Shown here: positions 57,226 through 64,000 of the stretch, one piece after another
Position numbering within the stretch: position 1 is the first letter of the stretch
How the letters are laid out: each line of letters starts with the position of its first letter
From: Vicia villosa
Lineage: Eukaryota; Streptophyta; Magnoliopsida; Fabales; Fabaceae
Assembly: GCF_029867415.1 (NCBI RefSeq)
Contig: NC_081183.1
Span: 194,463,563-194,527,562 of the forward strand
DNA length: 64,000 bases
Direction: 5' to 3'
Program-made: the position numbers and the translations under genes
Notes under the pieces: model-generated
What the model was told of the DNA's origin: nothing
Seen by the model: only the letters and a program-made list of their open reading frames with translations
Databases searched by the model: none

Positions 57226-59583
57226 ATGACAATATTATTGTTTGATGGGGAAGAAGATGCCTATTGGTGGATTCTATGTTTGGAGAAATTTTTCAAGGAG
57301 CATGAAACACCCAAGTCATTGAAGGTTTTAAAAGCTGTTAGAGCATTGAGAGGCTCTGCTTTCAAATGGTGGATATGGTGGTCTCGTGTTCATCGCAGAT
57401 ATAATTGGGAGTTATTTACAACCGCATTATTATGGCGTTTTAAACCTGAATGGCGAGAAATCTTACCAATTTCGGATGAGGAAGAGGAACCGATTGAAGA
57501 GGATGAGGAGTGGGAGGTTGAACCTCAACAGTTGGTGCAAGGGGATAACATTGATGTACAACCAACAATGGTGGATGAAAGAATCAACGATTCCAACAAA
57601 TTTTCTTCTTCACGTGTTATTTCGGATCTGGATTTTGCATTATCAGTTAAAGATCCAATCGTTCAATCCCCTGTTCCGGAAGAAATCCCATTACATACAC
57701 CTTTGTTCGTCGAGTCAGACAATCAGTATGAAGAAAACACGATTCAACCATATGAGCTCATAACAACAAGTCTCGACATTTTTTCGGCAGTCGGCGGTGA
57801 ACAGAAAGATCTTATCGATACAGCCTGCAAGGAGAAATGTATGGATCATTCCTCTTGCTTTACACTCGTAACGTTCCCTCCCGCCTTCGCATTTCCATCG
57901 ATGAAGGAAACGATGAACACTACCTCCACAACATCACCCCAACACTCAGTTTCTTTATTCGACCCTGGAGGATATTTTAAATTGCAAGAGTCTTGGATTG
58001 CAAACCGAGCTTTACTCCCATCTCCAAAACCACCTTATCAGAATGACACACAATGGTTGATTTATTTGATAAAATTCTATGCAAATTTTAGTTGTATGTA
58101 CTCTGCACAAAAGGTGTTTGCTGAAATGTCTGAACAAAGTATTGTCTCATGTTTGACCTTCATTCAAAGAGTTTTTACTAGCAACACATATGGTTGGGAA
58201 GGGTACACATCACTCTCATTGGATTTATGGAACATTTATGAAATAGACACCATTTTTCCAGCGTATATTTTAGAGCAGAATCAAGGAGATGGAGAGATAA
58301 GTGTTCTTTATGCCGTAATTCTGGTTTGTGCCATAAGGGGATTTCACTACAAACAATGGGATCCAGGGGTTCTGTTTTGGAAATATTTCATGTGTAAGGA
58401 GAAAGCAAAGATTATGGTGAAATGGGCGACGCTGATCGAACAAAACATAGAAGACGTTGCAGCATTGGATACAATTGATGGAGGGAAGTTGTATAGTTGG
58501 TGTAAGGCTGTTCATGTACCTGAAGAGACGAATATCTTGCGATGCTATGCTGGCGCTGATGATAAGATTCTTGGAAAAGTGTTCAAAACTTCGAGGAATC
58601 TTCATTTATATACTTTGATGGAACATATTGGTGTTGTTGGACATATTATACCTTGGATTTTTCCGATTGCTATGTTCTTTACTAAGGTTGCTCCTTCTTT
58701 GGCTGCTGGTTGTACTATGGTTCCTAAACCGGCTGAACAAACACCTCTCTCTTCTTTGTTTTATGCTTATCTCGCTAACGAGGTTGGAATTCCGAATGGA
58801 GTACTCAATGTAGTACCTGGATTTGGCGCAACTGCAGGAGCTGCTATCACCTCACATATGGACATTGATGCAATCCGTTTCACTGGTTCAACCGAAACGG
58901 GTCGTCGCATAATGCAGGCGGATGAATGCTTGATGACAAGAATGCAAGATATGTATTTGGGCTATCATTTCCTTTTGGAGCAAGAATTTGGATCCTTAAC
59001 TCATGCTTTCTTTGGTTTCAATAGCACAATTGTTGTTTGGAGAATTTCACCACTAAATGAAGTTGGTGGATGGAAGGATCACACAACAGTAGAAGATATG
59101 GACTTAGCAGTAAGAGCTAGTCTCAAAGGATGGAAATTTGTCTACTTTAGTGACCTCAAGGTGAAAAGTGAATTGCCAAGTACCTTCAAAGCCTACTGTT
59201 ATCAGCAACATAGATGGTCATGTGGTTTAGCAAATCTTTTCAAAGAAATGACAATGGAAATTATAAGAAACAAGAAAGTCACCATGTGGAAGAAATTTTA
59301 TGTGGTTTATAGTTTTTTCTTTATGGGAAAGATAATAGCTCATGTAGTCACATTTACATTCTACTGTGTCATTTTGCTTGCAACTGTTTTAGTTCCAGAA
59401 GTAGAAGTTCTAAAATGGGGTGTTGTCTATATACCTTCAATCATCACACTTCTTAATGCAGTGGAATCACCTTACATGAGAAAATTGATTTTTCAAATTA
59501 TGAAGTATATGTCGCAAATAATTAGTGACAATTTGTTATTCAAGCAATGGGATCCGGGAACAATATCTCTACTCGTATATTGA
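57226..59583 (+). CDS. Chimeric gag-PPR?-ALDH-CSLA open reading frame
   Basis: 785 codons from ATG 57226 (an upstream in-frame TTG is not a likely start). Residues 1-80: Gypsy gag (LLFDGEEDAYWWILCLEKFF; LRGSAFKWWIWWSRVHRRYNW). About 81-240: acidic, low-complexity linker. About 241-270: SLFDPGGYFKLQESW. About 278-320: a possible PPR fragment (FYANFSCMYSAQKVFAEMSE). About 391-565: aldehyde dehydrogenase (ALDH2 family) piece, with IGVVGHIIPWIFP, KPAEQTPLSSLFYAYLANE, NVVPGFGATAGAAITSHMD and FTGSTETGRRIM. 566-751: CSLA (glucomannan mannosyltransferase-like) piece, with FFGFNSTIVVWRI, TTVEDMDLAVRASLKGWKF and YQQHRWSCG, and two hydrophobic segments. 752-785: tail with KQWDPG. The ALDH catalytic Cys lies outside the fragment and the PWNFP Asn is Ile, so no ALDH activity is expected. 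CSLA keeps its ED and QxxRW motifs but lacks the N-terminal half. No introns remain within either piece, suggesting mRNA origin. Confidence 0.88.
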   Translation: MTILLFDGEEDAYWWILCLEKFFKEHETPKSLKVLKAVRALRGSAFKWWIWWSRVHRRYNWELFTTALLWRFKPEWREILPISDEEEEPIEEDEEWEVEPQQLVQGDNIDVQPTMVDERINDSNKFSSSRVISDLDFALSVKDPIVQSPVPEEIPLHTPLFVESDNQYEENTIQPYELITTSLDIFSAVGGEQKDLIDTACKEKCMDHSSCFTLVTFPPAFAFPSMKETMNTTSTTSPQHSVSLFDPGGYFKLQESWIANRALLPSPKPPYQNDTQWLIYLIKFYANFSCMYSAQKVFAEMSEQSIVSCLTFIQRVFTSNTYGWEGYTSLSLDLWNIYEIDTIFPAYILEQNQGDGEISVLYAVILVCAIRGFHYKQWDPGVLFWKYFMCKEKAKIMVKWATLIEQNIEDVAALDTIDGGKLYSWCKAVHVPEETNILRCYAGADDKILGKVFKTSRNLHLYTLMEHIGVVGHIIPWIFPIAMFFTKVAPSLAAGCTMVPKPAEQTPLSSLFYAYLANEVGIPNGVLNVVPGFGATAGAAITSHMDIDAIRFTGSTETGRRIMQADECLMTRMQDMYLGYHFLLEQEFGSLTHAFFGFNSTIVVWRISPLNEVGGWKDHTTVEDMDLAVRASLKGWKFVYFSDLKVKSELPSTFKAYCYQQHRWSCGLANLFKEMTMEIIRNKKVTMWKKFYVVYSFFFMGKIIAHVVTFTFYCVILLATVLVPEVEVLKWGVVYIPSIITLLNAVESPYMRKLIFQIMKYMSQIISDNLLFKQWDPGTISLLVY

Positions 59584-59626
59584 TTTTAGAACCTTGAGGA
59601 CAAGGTTCACGTGAACCCGGCGGCAA

Positions 59627-59863
59627 TGATAGAGGGGTATAATAGTATTTATAATTAGTATTGTTATGGGATTTTAGTTGTATTTGGGCTTTTAATATTT
59701 GTTGGGCTTTTTAGTTTATTATCCTTTAATAGTATTATATAATGTAGTCTCATAGAGACATTTAGAAGGAATCAATGAAATCAAAAGTTATTTTATCCTT
59801 GTTTCTTTTAGATAGTTTTATTTTCTCTAGTTTTGTTAGGGTTTAGCTTTTTGCTTCCTAACA
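59627..59863 (+). repeat. 3' LTR, 237 bp
   Basis: Same length and sequence as the 5' LTR except for T at 59685; followed directly by the AAATC duplication. Confidence 0.93.
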
Positions 59864-59868
59864 AAATC

Positions 59869-60891
59869 ATAACTTTTTTTCTAAAAGCAACTGACATTAA
59901 GAAATCGCACTAGGGGTGCAACCCTTACACCAAAAAAAAAACACCAAATTAAAAGTACTCGAAACAAGACATCGGTAACTTGTACCAGTCATAATAACTA
60001 GAAAAGGAAAAAGACTCACTTAATCTAGCTAACCAACTCCAAGAGTTGAACAACACATTGTAAACCACCTCCTCAAAGTTAAACAAAATCATAACTATTT
60101 TCAAATCATTTAAATAGTTTGGATTCATAATTATAATCATATTTTTATTAAAATTGGTTATAAAATCAGTTATAAATTTGATTATGATTATATAACAGTT
60201 TTTTTTAAATTCAGTTTTAAAAATATTTTTATTTTGAAAATTAAGAAATTTATTATAGAATTAAAATATTTAAATTAATTTTGGATTTTAGATAATAACT
60301 AGATTATAACCGAATCCAAAAATAACTTAAACGGTTAATAATTATTTAATTATATAAATAGATAATCAAACCATTAATAACTAAAGTGGCTAATAACCAT
60401 TTAATTATATCTGAATATTTAAAACGGATTTAAATTTGGTTATAGATTTGAATTTCACAACCGGATATTTTACGACCCAACATTAACTGACTAGATCAAT
60501 GATTACATATAATGTTATTTCATATGACATCATTTTCATTTATTGAATTATAGGACTTTTAGCTAAAAATTAATTAAGTTGAGGATTCTAACATGTCGTT
60601 CTTAAAGAATCTAGAAAATATTCCAACTCCCCCTATTTTTGTTATGAAACTAAACCATAATATGATTAGCTCGTGATGTATGATAGAAGCCCATAGATTA
60701 AGATTTAACTCTAATAACACATTATTGAAAGAAGTTTGACTTTAGTAGAGGCAGAATATAGATTGCTAAGAGTTAAATTTGGCAGAATATCCAATATTGT
60801 TCATAGGCCTGTCTAATGCGTTTAGAGGCTTATGTAAACAATCGTTGAAAAATATCAGAAATTGCTCCACTTTGTATGGCGAAAAGTATTT
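59869..60891. other. AT-rich spacer
   Basis: No gene. The stretch at about 60130-60480 has AACCGAATCC/GGTTATAGATT-type inverted sequence reminiscent of degraded hAT-like MITEs, with no clear ends. Confidence 0.45.
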
Positions 60892-60894
60892 TAA

Positions 60895-61485
60895 GAGTGT
60901 GTTTGGACAAGGTAATTGAAAATTTTAAAGGAATTGAAAATTTTAAAGGAATTTAAAATTCAAAACAATTTAAATGATTCAATTGAAATCCATTTATTTT
61001 TAAATTATTTTGTTTGAATGAAGTATTAAGATAATTCATTGTTAGTATTTTGGGGTCACTTTTTATAAAATTTAAAATTTTTTGGACCAAATAAAAAATT
61101 GAAAAGTAGAGACCAATGTGCAATTTTTAAAAATTTGAAGGACCAAATTGTAAAATTTAAAAATTATTAAGGACCAATTTGTAATTTTTTTGAAAATTTT
61201 TGGGGTCAAATTTATAATTTTGGAAAATATGAGGACCAATTTACAAATTTTGAAGAAATAATAGTAACAAATACATTCTATGAATTATGAGAGGAATTTC
61301 AAATTCTATGAATTTTGGTGTCATTTCAAAATGATTAAATTTAACTTGGATAAAATACTCCATAAATCTCCATCATTTTAACAATTTTTCATATTTGTAT
61401 CCAAACAATAAATTTTGTACAAATCATTTTAAATTCCCTCAAAATATTTCATTACCTCATTAAAATTCTTCATCCAAACACACTC
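60895..61485. mobile_element. Tourist-like (PIF/Harbinger) MITE, 591 bp
   Basis: Ends GAGTGTGTTTGGA and TCCAAACACACTC are inverted repeats, flanked by TAA on both sides (60892-60894, 61486-61488), the 3-bp duplication of PIF/Harbinger elements. The core repeats GGACCAATTTGTAA-like units in both senses. Non-coding. Confidence 0.75.
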
Positions 61486-61549
61486 TAAGAGTGTGTAACA
61501 CACTCTAAGGAAATTTGAAAATGCCTTTTTGATTTTAAAAATGTATTTT

Positions 61550-61860
61550 CGGACGCATCATCAATATATCAAAATACAACCCATCTGAGTCTCAATATAT
61601 ATGTTTCACAAAATTTATTCCGCAGATGCATCTTTAAATCCACTTCATACACACCTCATACATTCTTCACTAAAACACTCTCATTTTGTCATAAATTGAT
61701 CCGAAGATGCAACTCTGAATTCACGCCAGACAGAATCCAGAGATGCATTTTTGTATTCTCAGCAGACAATATGTTTTTACTTTGTTTCAAAGATATACTG
61801 ATTTAATTGACGACACGTTATAGATATATTATTATATTTAACTTTATATAAATTAAATCA
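61550..61860. repeat. Probable left terminal repeat of a PMD-carrying element
   Basis: Several copies of a motif like CCGAAGATGCATCT. ACAGAATCCAGAGATGCATT (61733-61752) is mirrored at the very end of the window (minus strand ACAGAATCCGGAGATACATT, about 63981-64000). The outer border is not resolved because the other copy is cut by the window end. Confidence 0.5.
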
Positions 61861-61868
61861 TACACTAA

Positions 61869-63900
61869 TCAAATAATATGAAAATGACATATGTAAATGA
61901 ATAAATTTGGAGTACACAATAAAGTACAAACGATAATAGTGCTCTTAATACAAACATTATATACTACTAAGTATGAAGGAATCGGGGCCCTCGTTCCTAC
62001 GTTGCCTCGTGTACTATAGTGTCTCCCCATGATGGAATCTAGAGTGTCCATAGCCTCAGAGCCTTCTGGAAAGACTCCTCTGTTTATATCATCATGTACA
62101 ATATCCATGATAAACCGACATCTAGGCAGAACATCAACAGTAAGATTTGTCTTAGCCTATTTCTCCTATATTATCTCCTGATGAGCATGTGGCATATCCT
62201 CAGTGTAGGTCAGAACACATGATCAACCAGTTATGCGTGGGAAGTGTTGAAGGATCCAATCCTGAAAATGGTGCATATGAATTATTAGTAGTGGCGTAGA
62301 AAAGTGTTATGAAAATGACACACAAACACTAAAAGATATAGAAATATTACAGTCAACAGTGTGATGTTTCCTGCCATATGTTTGGTCTTTGACATACAAC
62401 CTTTAGCTGACTTGGAGTACAGGTAGAATAAACAAGCACCCATCCAGTTGTACTCATGAATCTTCTCCAAGTCAATGAAATATCCCGAGTAAATCACATC
62501 CACATAAGTGGCACTCTTGTCGATAAAAATAGATGTGCCAACCAAGTACAACATGTTTGATCTTAATGTGTAAGCTATATGTTGCAGATCCTGCTCATCA
62601 TTAGAGGTGGAAAAATGGACGGCGGCACGTCGGGTTGGGTTGGAATTTTGGTCTCGCCGTCCATCAAAATCTGCACCGCCAAAACACACAGCCCGCTAAA
62701 GCTCGCCTCACCTATTCGTTAAGTTCATCTCGCTTTAAGTCCGCCCTTTTTAAATTAATTCTAGTAATTCAAATTCTTGATGGTTTTATTTTAAACATTT
62801 ATTTGTAAATATATGCAATATTTTTTTAGGTAAAATTTGTTTAAAAGATGCTTAATAAAGAATTGTTATAAGAATAAATAAAAAATTTAATTGAAAGGTA
62901 AAAAAAGACTATTATATTAATCTATTAAAAAAATTAAAGAAAAATAAATAAATAAAATAGGCAGACAAGCCCGCCACTTTGGCGGGGCGAGCATGATTTT
63001 TATGCCCATTTTACTTGGCGGGCTTGCCCGCCCCGCTTGCTTTTTGTCGGGCTTAAGGCGGGTGCGCGGCGGGCTACCTGTTTTGTCACCCCTACTCATC
63101 ATCACCAGAAGCATGTTCTGCCGCATGCAGATGCTTTGTATATACCCTCTCCAAGAATCAAAACCTAGCATGACACCCTCGGGTGGCTTATAATTTGTAC
63201 AGGACATCTTCTGGTTCAACTCACTAATAATCCACCATTATAACCATTGCCTAATATATAATAATCCTGCAGTGGCATAACAGTCTCTCACTAATCGAAA
63301 GATGCAACAGACATGAGAAATCGTCCAATGTGATGGACATCTCACCATGTGAAAGATGAAAAGATGATGTTTGTGAGTGTCATCTCTCTACAAACGTGGA
63401 TAACATACCATGGTTCAACGTAACATTATTGATTTTGCACGAGTCTCTCACCCTAGATAGTTGTATCATATCCTTAAACCACTACTCAGCAGGATGCAGA
63501 AGACTCATAATGTTCTGGCGATGGTTAATGCATTACGAACTTGCAAAAAAATAAATCATTGTTAGAAACTTCGAATATTATAACAAACGTGTTTTTCAAA
63601 TAATAGATACAATTGAATTTTATCTCTCCGACCCAAACATGTCTTGAAGCATGGTCCGCGTATAGAGGCAGCAGCGATAAGCTATACGAGCCTCCTCCAA
63701 ATTCCAGAGGTGTCTCTGGTGACACATGTCTCATACGGGAAGACGAAAGCAGAGATGTATGAGCCCTAGAAGTTGACGCCCCTGCATCAACCGAACTAGA
63801 ACCGACATGTGTATGCAATGATTGAGTTATTTCCCTTCGAATTAATGCATGCTACGCAACTCTGTCGTGTCTCAATCTATCTTGTTTATCCATGATGCCT
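61869..63900 (-). pseudogene. Plant mobile domain (PMD/MAIN-like) gene, decayed
   Basis: Minus strand, right to left. A 5' exon with LEFGGGSYSLSLLPLYADHA and RHVWVGE (about 63610-63710); then NHGMLSTFVER, SSFHLSHGEMSITLDDFSCL (about 63310-63430); YKPPEGVMLGFDSW (about 63140-63200); after a MITE insertion, LRSNMLYLVGTSIFIDKSAT, then EYNWMGACLFYLYS and HMAGNITLLT; an intron from 62350 to 62262 with GT/AG; then DWILQHFPRITG and finally VFPEGSEAMDTLDSIM. These match the PMD proteins found as host genes (MAIN, MAIL) and as cargo of plant transposons. Stops (near 63850 and in the middle exons) and the MITE show it is dead. The associated inverted repeats favour a transposon-borne copy. Confidence 0.75.
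62602..63094. mobile_element. hAT-type MITE nested in PMD pseudogene
   Basis: 493 bp; ends TAGAGGTGG... and ...CACCCCTA (inverted), with a perfect 8-bp duplication CTCATCAT (62594-62601, 63095-63102). The core matches the element at 52252-52804 in reverse orientation (the GCGGGCTTGCCCGCC region and the AT-rich core). Confidence 0.92.
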
Positions 63901-64000
63901 ATAATTAAACCACACAATCATTATACAAATTAAATATAATGAAGTAAAGCTAAAAAATGCAAACAGATAAAATTAAAAAATGTATCTCCGGATTCTGTAA

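Larger units (their letters stand above)
56949..59863 (+). mobile_element. Complete, young, gene-capturing non-autonomous LTR retrotransposon
   Basis: 2915 bp. Two 237-bp LTRs (56949-57185 and 59627-59863), both TGATAGAGGGG...CTTCCTAACA, differ at one base (C57007 versus T59685). A perfect 5-bp duplication AAATC flanks it (56944-56948, 59864-59868). A PBS-like TGGTGCTTTCATT begins two bases after the 5' LTR. The region before the 3' LTR (TTGAGGACAAGG, 59594-59605) is seen in plant Gypsy elements, though a clean polypurine tract is not obvious. There is no protease, RT or integrase; the single open frame joins gag to host gene fragments. It would need enzymes from an autonomous relative. Confidence 0.93.

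Overview
The window reads as nuclear DNA of a legume. The genes have introns with GT/AG borders, the first gene is a plant FACT subunit, and the repeats are those typical of the Medicago/pea/vetch side of the legumes: SIRE-type Copia, Athila- and Ogre-like Gypsy LTRs, GC-ended hAT MITEs, MULEs and Helitrons. The species is an inference. Genes lie mostly in the first 22 kb; the remaining 42 kb is AT-rich, repeat-dominated DNA.

Gene-bearing part (1-22.2 kb). A 5'-truncated SSRP1 gene (FACT complex, + strand) ends at 3823. It is followed by a hAT MITE and two oppositely oriented, truncated SIRE-like Copia elements (5.4-11.4 kb). Next come a short gene encoding only the N-terminal domain of a plant U-box (PUB) protein (12.0-13.1 kb), a two-exon P-class PPR gene with a Site II/telo-box promoter (14.4-17.2 kb), an intron-free gene for a 675-residue disordered protein with an internal 87-residue duplication (18.2-20.2 kb), and, convergent to it, a four-exon Tubby-like F-box gene (20.6-22.2 kb, - strand).

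Repeat-rich part (22.2-56.9 kb). In order: a 1.7-kb non-autonomous MULE with 9-bp TSDs and a pair of outward-pointing tRNA-like (box A/box B) modules; an unresolved AT-rich repeat region; two Helitron ends sharing the same terminal hairpin + 6 nt + CTAG layout; a 1.3-kb solo LTR with a cluster of CCGCTAAGCGG-like motifs; and a decayed Athila element (about 38-53.9 kb). The Athila coding region is split by three insertions: two LTRs of one Ogre-like family in opposite orientations, and a third LTR that itself holds a Copia integrase fragment. One of the Ogre-like LTRs carries a hAT MITE. The Athila integrase runs into a LINE 3' fragment.

Most unusual item (56,949-59,863). This is a complete 2915-bp LTR retroelement with 237-bp LTRs that differ by one base and a perfect 5-bp TSD. 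It has a single 785-codon open frame joining a gag domain to fragments of cellular genes: a possible PPR piece, an aldehyde dehydrogenase piece and a cellulose-synthase-like A (CSLA) glycosyltransferase piece. It looks like a young, multi-gene-capturing non-autonomous retrotransposon.

The right end (59.9-64 kb) holds a Tourist-like MITE and the left part of what seems to be a TIR element carrying a decayed plant-mobile-domain (PMD) gene, itself interrupted by a third hAT MITE. That element runs off the window.
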